Of a stretch of DNA of 24,313 bases, positions 1 to 5,544 are shown one piece after another. Position numbers and translations under genes: made by a program. The notes below the pieces were generated by a model. That model searched no databases and had not been told where the DNA came from. It saw nothing but the letters and a program-made list of their open reading frames with translations. Numbering within the stretch: position 1 is the first letter of the stretch; every line of letters starts with the position of its first letter. Origin of the DNA: a virus; IMG/VR virus record IMGVR_UViG_3300046009_010585, positions 1 through 24,313 of that record; one strand, given 5' to 3'.

Positions 1-237
1 ATTTTTAAATGCTGATTTTTTGTTTTCAATCCAAACATGCACTTCGGATTTCATTGGAGTTACATTAACAATGTCTTTGCTTTGTACTCGTGCTGGCAAT
101 ATCTCAACAGTACCATCTGGGTGTATTGTTTTTGCTACACGGATCCTAGGTTTAGGCTCTATTGGTTTCTTACACAACATTCCTACACGTCGCAATGATA
201 ACAAGCACCATGTTTTAAAATTTCGCTTTCTGTTCAT
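1..237 (-). CDS. Partial basic protein, C-terminus beyond left edge
   Basis: A 79-codon frame starts with ATG at 237 and stays open to the left edge, so the C-terminus is missing. The N-terminus is basic (MNRKRNFKTW), followed by a KKPIEPKPRIRV stretch and a region with TIHPDGTVEILPARV. I do not recognise the family. The start is supported by an A-rich leader ending AAAGAG just before the ATG and by a promoter of the window-wide type at 248-280. No membrane segment or enzyme motif is visible in this part. It is the first gene of a transcript that continues left of the window. Confidence 0.75.
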   Translation of the reverse strand, partial: MNRKRNFKTWCLLSLRRVGMLCKKPIEPKPRIRVAKTIHPDGTVEILPARVQSKDIVNVTPMKSEVHVWIENKKSAFKN

Positions 238-247
238 CTCTTTTTTT

Positions 248-280
248 TTATATTATATGAAATGTTCTAGAAAAAACCAA
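248..280 (-). promoter_or_regulatory. Promoter, TTGGT-N18-TATAATAT
   Basis: On the minus strand the -35-like element TTG lies at 280-278 and the -10-like element TATAATATAA at 257-248, with TTTCA directly in front of the -10. Spacing matches twelve other sites in the window. The ATG of the next gene is 10 nt past the -10 box, giving a predicted leader of about 8 nt. Confidence 0.75.
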
Positions 281-300
281 CCAATACGGAAGAAACTTTG

Positions 301-666
301 TTATCCTTTAATTAATTTTTTTGTTTGTTGTTCTGCTTCTTTGACTACAAAATATGTGTCAATGAGTTTATCAATACGAGAATCTATGTATCTTTTAGAC
401 ACTGCGACTTCTTCTTGTATCTGATGTTGAAGAGTTCGTTCAACCATTGTGATATCGCGTCCCGTTGCTTCAAATTGTTGCCAAGTGTCTGCGTGTTCAG
501 ATTGCATATCGCGGTAAATCGAATCAGTATTCTGTGTTAGTTGTGTTTGTAATTCCTGAACTTGTTTGTTTAACTTTAATATCTTAACCAAACCTACAAC
601 AACAGCAATCATGAATATAATTGCTACTATCGTAACTATGCCTAAAACAAATGATGTTAGTTCCAT
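301..666 (-). CDS. Membrane-anchored coiled-coil protein, function unknown
   Basis: A 121-residue protein. Residues 3-31 form one strongly hydrophobic membrane segment (IVTIVAIIFMIAVVVGLV). The rest, about 32-118, is polar and rich in Q, E and K (KQVQELQTQLTQ) and looks like a coiled coil. This suggests a single-pass inner-membrane protein with a soluble tail, possibly an accessory or exclusion protein; that role is a guess. The start is unusual here: a near-consensus Shine-Dalgarno GGAGG sits 7 nt upstream of the ATG, whereas most genes in the window have only A-rich leaders. It follows a 29-aa membrane mini-protein in the same operon. Confidence 0.75.
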   Translation of the reverse strand: MELTSFVLGIVTIVAIIFMIAVVVGLVKILKLNKQVQELQTQLTQNTDSIYRDMQSEHADTWQQFEATGRDITMVERTLQHQIQEEVAVSKRYIDSRIDKLIDTYFVVKEAEQQTKKLIKG

Positions 667-707
667 GTGTTTCCTCCGTATGTCAAAGAACTCCTGTACG
701 GGTTGGT

Positions 708-797
708 CTAAATATTACTCAGTATCAATAATATCGCATCCAATATTATTGCAATGTATAATGGCCATGGCCACATTTTAATCAGCCAATGTTTCAT
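708..797 (-). CDS. 29-aa single-span membrane mini-protein
   Basis: A short frame starts at ATG 797-795, which overlaps the TGA stop of the HAD phosphatase as ATGA, and ends at TAG 710-708. The product begins MKHWLIKMWPWPLY and continues with a hydrophobic stretch AIILDAILLILSNI, so it is essentially one membrane span. Start/stop overlap is the usual sign of translational coupling and recurs across this window. Tiny membrane peptides are common in phage accessory regions. No family is recognised; the call rests on the overlap, the tidy fit between neighbours and the composition. Confidence 0.55.
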   Translation of the reverse strand: MKHWLIKMWPWPLYIAIILDAILLILSNI

Positions 798-1336
798 TGT
801 AAAAACTTCATGATTTTTTCTTTAATACCTATTTGTTTGATACCTTCTCGGGACCTGGGTGTCTGAACGAAATTTGTCAACCCCCAGCCATCGTGTAGTG
901 ACAAGTCTAAATCATCTACAGCAACCCAATGTGTAACTTCTGGATGTTCTGACAACCAATGCAATATTTCACAGCTACGTTCAATCTCCAATGAATTGTC
1001 AAATGTGAATTCAAAATGTCCCGGAACTTTGTCTTGTTTTAACAATTCAGAAAATATGCCTGTCATATCAATCGGAGGTTTAATTCCTCGAGTTACGTAC
1101 ATGGTTTGCATTTGTTGCAATGTGCTACGACGTCGCCAATCCGTTGACGTAATAATTTCACAACCAGTTTCTTGTATGATGTCATTGAGAACTTTAACAG
1201 CTTTTTTGTCAAAATTATCGTTGCGAATATCCATTGGAGTATCCGGATTGCTATCAAATCCTGGCTTCTTGAACCGTCCACCCCATTGTTGAGCTAGGCA
1301 TATTACGCCATCGTGGTCAAGGAATAATGCTTTCAT
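794..1336 (-). CDS. HAD-superfamily phosphatase, Swiss-army-knife RNA-repair type
   Basis: A 180-residue HAD-like hydrolase. Motif I is FLDHDGV at residues 6-11, with nucleophile D7 and acid/base D9. Motif II is probably STDWR (64-68), and the acidic motif is VAVDDLD (138-144). The DxDG start, the S-x-WR signature and a C-terminal WVAVDD motif resemble the HAD domain found in Swiss-army-knife RNA repair proteins, which would make it a small nucleic-acid or nucleotide phosphatase. It is translated 2 nt after a 43-aa mini-protein and overlaps a 29-aa one by ATGA. A metallophosphoesterase lies upstream in the same operon. Exact substrate unknown; HAD membership is firm, the subtype less so. Confidence 0.85.
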   Translation of the reverse strand: MKALFLDHDGVICLAQQWGGRFKKPGFDSNPDTPMDIRNDNFDKKAVKVLNDIIQETGCEIITSTDWRRRSTLQQMQTMYVTRGIKPPIDMTGIFSELLKQDKVPGHFEFTFDNSLEIERSCEILHWLSEHPEVTHWVAVDDLDLSLHDGWGLTNFVQTPRSREGIKQIGIKEKIMKFLQ

Positions 1337-1338
1337 TG

Positions 1339-1470
1339 TTAATCGAATTCAGGATTTTTAACAAAACCGCCATGAATCATAACAAAACGAACTTTTGCTA
1401 AAAATTTACGCCATGTTAATTTCATTCGGCCATCATGAAACGCTTGTTCTGGTTTTGTTCGCGTTCTCAT
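1339..1470 (-). CDS. 43-aa basic mini-protein, coupled to neighbours
   Basis: The frame runs from ATG 1470-1468, overlapping the stop of the phosphoesterase gene as ATGA, to TAA 1341-1339, 2 nt before the HAD gene. The product is basic, with RTRTKPEQAF at the N-terminus, MKLTWRKFLAKVRFV in the middle and GGFVKNPEFD at the end. It fills exactly the gap between two solid genes and follows the local overlap pattern, which is the main evidence. No family is recognised. It could be a small regulator or binding peptide, but nothing in the sequence decides this. Confidence 0.6.
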   Translation of the reverse strand: MRTRTKPEQAFHDGRMKLTWRKFLAKVRFVMIHGGFVKNPEFD

Positions 1471-2225
1471 CGGTTTGGCCAAGTTATTTCGTTTGTTTCG
1501 TCGTTCCATTTTATTGTTATGGGTTGGTTAGTATAATGATATTGTTCATTTAAGATAGACGCATTGAAGAAATGTGTATGTCCATTGTAATGATATCCAG
1601 CTCCTCCATGTATATGTCCACAAACATGAATCTTAGGACGAATCAATTCAATGCGTTCCTTTAATAATTCACATCCTAACAACGGAGTATTGTATGGCGG
1701 ACCTGAGGTATCTAAATATGTTTGTGCTGGGCCATGTGTGATAAGAATGTCAGTCCATTTTGGAATTGCATCCCAACGTGCTTTCAATTCTTCGCCACCT
1801 CTAGGCAAATTAAATGCCCAATTATAAAATTCTGGTTGCCATGGTGATCCGTATATGTGAATATTTTCTTCCGGAAAGTCTCCGTTAGGTCCATCAAAAT
1901 ACAAAACCAATTCGTCATCTTGAAGATATTCAATAGTTTTATATCCAGATAATATACCTTTAGCCCATTCCGGATCCAATTGCATAATGCGGTCATGATT
2001 ACCAGCAACTAAAATTTTAGTTTCATATCCTGGAATTGAATCAAACCAATCAAAGAATTCAATCGCTTCGGATTTACTGTAACCAGATCCCATGAAATCG
2101 CCAGCATGAATAAGAATATCTCCGCCTGGCAAATCAACACTTTGTTCTGCGCTACGGATGCTACGTGAAGATAATACGTGGTGATGCTTGGTATGCGTAT
2201 CACTAAGAAATGTAATGGTCATCAT
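1467..2225 (-). CDS. Calcineurin-like metallophosphoesterase
   Basis: A 252-residue protein with all binuclear metal-site motifs of the calcineurin-like family: SDTH (D9, H11), AGD (D43), GNHD (N77, H78), THG (H164) and GHIH (H204, H206). Length and order fit the MPPED/YfcE-like branch of phosphodiesterases. The substrate cannot be read from the sequence; cyclic nucleotides, RNA 2',3'-cyclic phosphate ends or phosphoproteins are all known for the family. The promoter at 2235-2265 lies immediately upstream. The start is Met-Met, so ATG 2225 and ATG 2222 are both possible. It heads an operon with a 43-aa protein and the HAD phosphatase, which hints at nucleic-acid end processing. Confidence 0.9.
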   Translation of the reverse strand: MMTITFLSDTHTKHHHVLSSRSIRSAEQSVDLPGGDILIHAGDFMGSGYSKSEAIEFFDWFDSIPGYETKILVAGNHDRIMQLDPEWAKGILSGYKTIEYLQDDELVLYFDGPNGDFPEENIHIYGSPWQPEFYNWAFNLPRGGEELKARWDAIPKWTDILITHGPAQTYLDTSGPPYNTPLLGCELLKERIELIRPKIHVCGHIHGGAGYHYNGHTHFFNASILNEQYHYTNQPITIKWNDETNEITWPNR

Positions 2226-2231
2226 CTTTTT

Positions 2232-2405
2232 TTAATAATATATATAATTTCTGGGAAATATCCAAATAATTGAGTTGATTAGAATGATAAGGAAATAGAC
2301 TAAAACTAAGACTAAATCGAAATCAAAGACCCTCTTTACCACAAAGACAAAGACAAAAACTAAGACTCGGTTTGTTAGCCAATTATCTGCCTGGTAAAGA
2401 TTCAT
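2232..2405 (-). CDS. 57-aa hydrophobic membrane protein (small, previously hidden frame)
   Basis: A frame from ATG 2405-2403 to TAA 2234-2232. The N-terminus is MNLYQADNWLTNR, then come two very hydrophobic stretches (VLVFVFVFVV and LVLVLVYFLIILINSIIWIF) separated by KRVFDFD, so two membrane spans are likely. The repetitive DNA at 2296-2372 (copies of GTCTTAGTTTT-like sequence on the minus strand) is explained as codons for alternating V, L and F. The leader ends GAGAAAG before ATG, like other starts here. Its last codons overlap the promoter of the next gene. Composition and fit support it; no family is recognised. Confidence 0.5.
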   Translation of the reverse strand: MNLYQADNWLTNRVLVFVFVFVVKRVFDFDLVLVLVYFLIILINSIIWIFPRNYIYY

Positions 2406-2435
2406 CTTTCTCTATGGATTTTCAGTAACTTGTCT

Positions 2436-2457
2436 AACTGGGAGTTCTATCTCAGTT
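2436..2457 (-). other. Hairpin, 8-bp stem with one mismatch
   Basis: AACTGGGA (2436-2443) faces TCTCAGTT (2450-2457) across a 6-nt loop. On the plus strand it is followed by a T-rich run, but no plus-strand gene ends here, so a role in the minus-strand RNA is more likely. Confidence 0.4.
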
Positions 2458-2489
2458 TTGTTTAATTTTGTAAAGAGGCGGTAGTTGTG

Positions 2490-2510
2490 AATGCAACCCG
2501 AAGTCGCATT
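2490..2510 (-). other. Hairpin with TTCGG loop
   Basis: In the minus-strand RNA an 8-bp stem (one G-U pair) closes a 5-nt UUCGG loop. The compact loop and good stem suggest a stable element. There is no U-tract after it, so it is not an intrinsic terminator. Confidence 0.5.
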
Positions 2511-2571
2511 AGAAGTGTCATATGTATATTTTAAATACTTTTTTATAAAACCTCATCATTCTACTCATAAA

Positions 2572-2608
2572 GGTAACGGAGTTATAACTCGTGCCATGCT
2601 CCGTTACC
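2572..2608 (-). terminator. Hairpin after the 304-aa gene, terminator-like
   Basis: GGTAACGGAG (2572-2581) and CTCCGTTACC (2599-2608) form a perfect 10-bp stem with a 17-nt loop, starting 10 nt past the stop codon of the 304-aa gene. The following bases on the minus strand are only weakly U-rich (TTTATG), so it may be a terminator or an RNA-stabilising 3' end. Confidence 0.55.
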
Positions 2609-2618
2609 AACCCAAATA

Positions 2619-3533
2619 TTAATTTATTTTAGCTAGAAAGGAGTCAACTGTTGCTTTGAATCTAGTATCAACTTCAATTCTCAAAGCTGCAACTCTTTCT
2701 GTTTCTTGTTGACGACTTGCTTCAAATTGCATGGATGCCTTTCTGGAATCATCGCTCCATTTCATTCTTGCGGATCTATATGTATCCATTCGACCTTCGT
2801 TGATTGCATTTGCTTCTGACTGCAAATCTGCATTCTCTTTCGAGATTCTAGCATTCTCTGAAGTAACCAAGTTTTTAACTTTGGCTTTGAAGTAATTAAC
2901 ACGTTGCTCTGCGTCTCTATGTAACTTTGCAATTTGTTCGTGTACTCCGGATAATTGGTCGATTGTGTGGTGAATGTGAACATCTAACGGTGTTTTCTTT
3001 CCAGCTTCCACTTCAATCCACTCCAATGTTTTAAGCGTCGGCAATTCGCTTCTAAGACGGTCTAGGGTACCTCGTTTGTGAATGAATTGACCATAATGTG
3101 CTGCGTGTGATTCCGCCGAAATAAATTCGTTGCGTTCTGCAACCGTCAATTGATTCCAACCCCAAGATTCCTCAACTAATTCAGTTAACTGAACTTCTTC
3201 TAGTTCTGGATATTCAGGTGCAGTAACCGCGTACTCAAAGCGTTGATTCTTTACACGAGTTAACATGGCATCTTTTGCTTTGATGTTTTCCATCAAGAAG
3301 GCTTGCGTTGCATGCAACTCGGCTTTACGTACCAACATCTCTACTACATTATCCGGCAATGGATTTGCCTGAGTCTCGATATATTGAGTCTCTCCAATTT
3401 TCAATGTTTTTGAGGCATTGTTGATATTGGCTAATTTGAATTCAATATCGCGACTTGCTTGATTGCATAAGTTAGATACTGATTGTGCTTGCGATAATGA
3501 TAATCCTTTTGCGGATAATGAATGATTTGTCAT
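2619..3533 (-). CDS. 304-aa charged helical protein, unknown function
   Basis: A 304-residue protein with no signal peptide, membrane span or enzyme motif that I can see. It begins MTNHSLSAKGLSLSQAQSVSN and is rich in A, E, K, Q and R, with long helical stretches in the C-terminal half (about 170-300), including FKAKVKNLVTSENARISKEN and SRQQETERVAALRIEVD. A coiled-coil or scaffold-like protein is plausible, but this is inference. It is the last gene of a run (4242 to 2619) and is followed by a strong hairpin. The leader is A-rich without a Shine-Dalgarno. Confidence 0.75.
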   Translation of the reverse strand: MTNHSLSAKGLSLSQAQSVSNLCNQASRDIEFKLANINNASKTLKIGETQYIETQANPLPDNVVEMLVRKAELHATQAFLMENIKAKDAMLTRVKNQRFEYAVTAPEYPELEEVQLTELVEESWGWNQLTVAERNEFISAESHAAHYGQFIHKRGTLDRLRSELPTLKTLEWIEVEAGKKTPLDVHIHHTIDQLSGVHEQIAKLHRDAEQRVNYFKAKVKNLVTSENARISKENADLQSEANAINEGRMDTYRSARMKWSDDSRKASMQFEASRQQETERVAALRIEVDTRFKATVDSFLAKIN

Positions 3534-3554
3534 GGTTTTCTTTTATTTAGTTAA

Positions 3555-3905
3555 TTAGAATAATTCGTTTTTGTGAAATTTTGCTTCTGTTCCATTTGGA
3601 TCTTCAAAATACATTTTTAAATATTTAAACATTTTATCAAATGTTTCAAATACAAATGATTGACATCCTAATCGTACAATGAATCCGTTATTAACTTGGT
3701 TAATTTCTGGTTGATAATTAGCTTTATTTGATCCAGGATTTTGTATAGGAGTGGGTACAGGAGTAGATACATCGTTCATTTCATAATCATAAGTTACTGT
3801 ACGTTCTACCGGTTCCATTCCGGAATTATCGTTAACGATACTAGCAACATGTTCTGTTAAAATTCGGCTAAACTCGTTTACTCTTTCTTGTTGTACTTGT
3901 GTCAT
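3555..3905 (-). CDS. 116-aa unknown protein
   Basis: A soluble acidic protein. The first 30 residues (MTQVQQERVNEFSRILTEHV) look helical, residues 45-70 are a proline-, asparagine- and threonine-rich linker, and the C-terminal part (about 72-116) includes GFIVRLGCQSFVFETFDKMF, which could be a small alpha/beta domain. No family is recognised. It has its own promoter at 3921-3950 with a predicted leader near 11 nt, and it is followed 21 nt later by the 304-aa gene, so the two probably share a transcript. Confidence 0.7.
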   Translation of the reverse strand: MTQVQQERVNEFSRILTEHVASIVNDNSGMEPVERTVTYDYEMNDVSTPVPTPIQNPGSNKANYQPEINQVNNGFIVRLGCQSFVFETFDKMFKYLKMYFEDPNGTEAKFHKNELF

Positions 3906-3920
3906 AGTTGTTCTTTTTTT

Positions 3921-3950
3921 AAATTATATAAAATTATTCAATCAATTCAA
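3921..3950 (-). promoter_or_regulatory. Promoter, TTTGA-N18-TATAATTT
   Basis: TTTGA ends with its TTG at 3950-3948; the -10-like TATAATTT is at 3928-3921. It lies between the stop of the 95-aa gene and the ATG at 3905 and matches the window-wide architecture. Confidence 0.65.
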
Positions 3951-3954
3951 ACCG

Positions 3955-4242
3955 TTAACAAAACTTTTTAGTAGAATCAGGATTAGAAGGGTCAAATCCA
4001 GCACAAATAGGAGTCAATTTAGATGGTTCAATTACAATATTGGGTTCTTGCCATTGTGGCATTGTTGGCTGTGACCATGTTGGATTAGCCGGTACTCCGG
4101 GTACGGTGCGATCCGGTGTCTGTTTGTTAAATACCAATGCTAAATGATCTTTGATAATAGCTGTTTGCGAAGAGTTTAAATTTAATGGATTTTCTATCTC
4201 CATGAATCCTTGTAACCAATAAGCAAATTGTTCTGCTGTCAT
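3955..4242 (-). CDS. 95-aa protein, phage small-protein type
   Basis: The N-terminal half (MTAEQFAYWLQGFMEI, then SSQTAIIKDHLALVFNK) resembles a small uncharacterised protein seen in many phages, where an AEQFxYWLQGF motif is followed by an IKxHLxxVF helix. The second half is a proline-rich tail (PNPTW, PTMPQWQEPN) ending in CAGFDPSNPDSTKKFC. Function is unknown. It lies directly after the last tRNA of the array with no promoter of the common type between, so it is probably made from the tRNA read-through transcript. The leader reads AAGAACAAGTT before the ATG. Confidence 0.75.
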   Translation of the reverse strand: MTAEQFAYWLQGFMEIENPLNLNSSQTAIIKDHLALVFNKQTPDRTVPGVPANPTWSQPTMPQWQEPNIVIEPSKLTPICAGFDPSNPDSTKKFC

Positions 4243-4263
4243 AACTTGTTCTTTCTGTTTAAG

Positions 4264-4337
4264 TGGACCAGCCTGGACTCGAACCAGGGACCGTCGCGTT
4301 ATGAGCGCGCTACTCTAACCAACTGAGCTACAGGTCC
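4264..4337 (-). tRNA. tRNA with CAT anticodon, Ile2-like or elongator Met
   Basis: Cloverleaf with acceptor GGACCTG, D-arm GCTC/GAGT, loop CTCATAA and a perfect T-stem CCTGG/CCAGG. The GGACCT acceptor resembles Ile2 tRNAs whose C34 is modified to lysidine, so it may read AUA. Discriminator A, next base C, no CCA encoded. Last tRNA of the array in transcription order. Confidence 0.85.
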
Positions 4338-4508
4338 AATTTGCTTGTCTAGACAAGCTACCAATAAAATAAAAAACACGCTCCTAAGCATTCTACTCCC
4401 AGCTCCGAGGAATTGTATATAACTTAGCCCGATACTCACCGCTGTACAGGTACTTAGGTTCGCGTGTTTGTGATCCATGTTCTGATTTCGGGATGAATCT
4501 TTCCCACG
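4338..4508 (-). other. 171-nt tRNA spacer with palindrome and open frame
   Basis: No tRNA was found here. It contains a 16-nt perfect palindrome (4343-4358), a 6-bp inverted repeat CCTAAG/CTTAGG (4383-4388, 4453-4458) and, on the minus strand, an open stretch of about 37 codons ending at 4393 (product tail LYSGEYRAKLYTIPRSWE) that lacks a start codon. The last may be a gene remnant or chance. Confidence 0.4.
4343..4358. repeat. Perfect 16-nt palindrome
   Basis: GCTTGTCT is followed immediately by AGACAAGC, giving a spacer-less palindrome 5 nt beyond the 5' end of the CAT-anticodon tRNA. It could be a protein-binding site or fold as a hairpin in the precursor transcript; the sequence does not decide. 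Confidence 0.5.
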
Positions 4509-4600
4509 TAGTCAGGACAGGATTCGAACCTGTATGTACAGTTATACAGAACTGCACATCCCTGTATGGATATTTGCGTCTACCATTCCGCCACCTGACT
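4509..4600 (-). tRNA. Class II tRNA with abnormal anticodon loop, identity unassigned
   Basis: Acceptor AGTCAGG/CCTGACT, a Leu-like D-arm (GCG, then GAATGGTAGA, CGC), a long variable arm (CAGTT/AACTG) and a normal T-arm ACAGG/CCTGT with TTCGAAT-type loop. The anticodon stem ATATCC/GGATGT leaves a 6-nt loop ATACAG, or an 8-nt loop CATACAGG if the last pair opens. Neither gives a normal 7-nt loop with U33 and a standard Leu, Ser or Tyr anticodon. Confidence 0.65.
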
Positions 4601-4659
4601 ATATTAAAACTTGTAAAACCCACCCCATGGCAAGGAAACTCCGTTTCGTGTTTTTTGCG

Positions 4660-4743
4660 TACCCCAGGCGGGACTTGAACCCGCACGAGCATAATGCCCA
4701 CTGAATTTTAAGTCCAGCGTGTCTACCATTCCACCACCGGGGC
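4660..4743 (-). tRNA. tRNA-Leu(TAA)
   Basis: Class II cloverleaf, 84 nt. Anticodon stem CTGGA/TTCAG with loop CTTAAAA gives TAA. The long variable arm GGGCATTATGCTC and the GAATGGTAGA D-loop are typical of Leu. Discriminator A, then C. Confidence 0.93.
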
Positions 4744-4901
4744 AAATGGCAATTTAATTGATTAGATCTCACGAAGCATTGCCAACTCCGAATGAAGAAC
4801 GATTTACGGCTTTACTTCATTGATTCCCGCCTTTGTCTCACGCCCAAAAGTATGTCGAAAGGTTTCTGGGATACCTATAACCTCAAGTAATCATCTTGTA
4901 G
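4744..4901 (-). other. 158-nt tRNA spacer with inverted repeats
   Basis: No tRNA signature is present. TGGCAAT (4747-4753) pairs with ATTGCCA (4778-4784), starting 3 nt from the Leu tRNA, and AATGAAG (4791-4797) pairs with CTTCATT (4815-4821). No convincing gene was seen. It looks like a structured spacer. Confidence 0.4.
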
Positions 4902-4974
4902 TAGCGGGGGCGGGACTCGAACCTGCGACCTTCAGGTTATGAGCCTGCTGAGCTACCAACTGCTCTACCCCGCT
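4902..4974 (-). tRNA. Initiator-like tRNA-fMet(CAT)
   Basis: D-arm GAGC/GCTC following TA, loop CTCATAA and the AAGGTCG junction are the hallmarks of bacterial initiator tRNA. However the 1-72 position is an A-U pair rather than the usual mismatch, and the pairs under the loop read AGG/CCT rather than GGG/CCC. The T-stem has one A-C mismatch. Discriminator A, then C. Confidence 0.85.
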
Positions 4975-4980
4975 ATATTG

Positions 4981-5052
4981 TATTCCGTACGGGAATCGAA
5001 CCCGTGACTTTGCCGTGAAAGGGCAACGACTTAACCGCTTGTCGAACGGAAC
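4981..5052 (-). tRNA. tRNA-Glu(TTC)
   Basis: Acceptor GTTCCGT/ACGGAAT, anticodon stem TTGCC/GGCAA, loop CTTTCAC giving TTC, T-loop TTCGATT. Six-nt spacer CAATAT to the initiator-like tRNA downstream. Confidence 0.94.
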
Positions 5053-5059
5053 TTGTATG

Positions 5060-5131
5060 CGGTCCATGCGAGAATCGAACTCGAGGCACCACCGTGACAG
5101 GGTGGTATGTTAGCCACTACACCAATGGACC
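5060..5131 (-). tRNA. tRNA-Asp(GTC)
   Basis: Acceptor GGTCCAT/ATGGACC, anticodon stem CCACC/GGTGG, loop CTGTCAC giving GTC. Discriminator G, as expected for Asp, followed by C. Confidence 0.95.
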
Positions 5132-5176
5132 ATTAATAAAAGTCCCCTATCGGTTATAGGATCTTTAAGACTTTCG
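5132..5176 (-). repeat. Two-tier hairpin in tRNA spacer
   Basis: AAAGTC (5139-5144) pairs with GACTTT (5169-5174) and inside it CCTAT (5146-5150) pairs with ATAGG (5156-5160). The outer arms sit 7 and 2 nt from the Asp and Ala tRNAs, so the spacer folds into its own stem between them. Confidence 0.55.
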
Positions 5177-5250
5177 TGGAGCCGGTGGGAATCGAACCCA
5201 CCACAGATTGCTTGCAAAGCAGTCTCGTCAGCCTTGAGACATACAACCCC
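5177..5250 (-). tRNA. tRNA-Ala(TGC)
   Basis: Loop TTTGCAA between CTGC and GCAA gives TGC. Acceptor GGGGTTG/CGGCTCC pairs with wobbles, T-stem GGTGG/CCACC is perfect. Discriminator A, then C. Confidence 0.93.
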
Positions 5251-5256
5251 ATTATG

Positions 5257-5329
5257 AGCGATAGACAGGGCTCGAACCTGCGACCCCCGACTTGGAAGGA
5301 CGGTGCTCTACCATCTGAGCTACTATCGC
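5257..5329 (-). tRNA. tRNA-Gly(TCC)
   Basis: Acceptor GCGATAG/CTATCGC, loop CTTCCAA giving TCC. The anticodon stem CCGTC/GTCGG has one T-T mismatch. Discriminator T (normal for Gly), then C. Its 5' end abuts the stop codon of the 47-aa gene. Confidence 0.92.
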
Positions 5330-5473
5330 TTAAAAACCATACGACATAAATTGTCTATACATAATATGTTCTTCCTGGCACGCACATTCCGTTAACGTAC
5401 CTTGAAATAAAATCGAATTATCTGACAACGCAATCAATTGATATGTGTCATTAATTAAATGTCTAATTTCCAT
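5330..5473 (-). CDS. 47-aa protein inside the tRNA array
   Basis: The product runs MEIRHLINDTYQLIALSD, then NSILFQGTLTECACQEE and IMYRQFMSYGF. The core resembles small phage proteins of the pattern YxLIDxxxNxxLFxGTLxEC, which are uncharacterised. I chose the ATG at 5473 rather than a longer in-frame start at 5512, because the promoter at 5492-5522 predicts an RNA start near 5487 and an AAAGAG leader precedes this ATG. The stop codon TAA (5332-5330) touches the tRNA-Gly 5' end, so the transcript probably runs on into the second half of the tRNA array. Confidence 0.75.
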   Translation of the reverse strand: MEIRHLINDTYQLIALSDNSILFQGTLTECACQEEHIMYRQFMSYGF

Positions 5474-5491
5474 CTCTTTATTTTTATACTT

Positions 5492-5522
5492 TAAATATAT
5501 AAAATAAATCAATCGAATCCAA
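5492..5522 (-). promoter_or_regulatory. Promoter, TTGGA-N18-TATATTTA
   Basis: TTG at 5522-5520 inside GGTTGGA, TATATTTA at 5499-5492. Identical architecture to the site at 7714-7744, including AAAAGGTTGGA. Predicted leader to ATG 5473 is about 14 nt; the transcript can continue into tRNA-Gly and the following tRNAs. Confidence 0.75.
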
Positions 5523-5544
5523 CCTTTTTGTTACTTTTTTTTTG

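Larger units (their letters stand above)
2406..2618 (-). other. Non-coding stretch with three hairpins
   Basis: About 210 nt between a 304-aa gene and the 57-aa frame has only 16- and 19-codon frames. Read on the minus strand it holds three hairpins in a row: a perfect 10-bp stem (2608-2572), an 8-bp stem with a 5-nt TTCGG loop (2510-2490), and an 8-bp stem with one mismatch (2457-2436). It could be a 3' end plus leader, or a small structured RNA. No known riboswitch was recognised. Confidence 0.5.

Noticed and set aside
20-424. 134-codon plus-strand frame at the left edge, and other long plus-strand frames (for example 17821-18210 and 23501-23869)
   Set aside because: Each lies antisense to a solid minus-strand gene, has no leader or promoter of the local type and gives no recognisable protein.
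2281-2375. Repeated AAAACTAAGACT-like sequence as a CRISPR or iteron array
   Set aside because: Only two imperfect copies without regular spacers; it is explained as codons of the hydrophobic 57-aa frame.
2406-2618. tmRNA or another tRNA in the gene-free gap
   Set aside because: No tRNA-like acceptor/T-arm and no tag frame could be found.
4393-4701. 102-codon minus-strand frame through two tRNAs
   Set aside because: Most of it is the antisense-free read-through of tRNA-Leu and the class II tRNA; only the last 37 codons were kept as a low-interest remnant.
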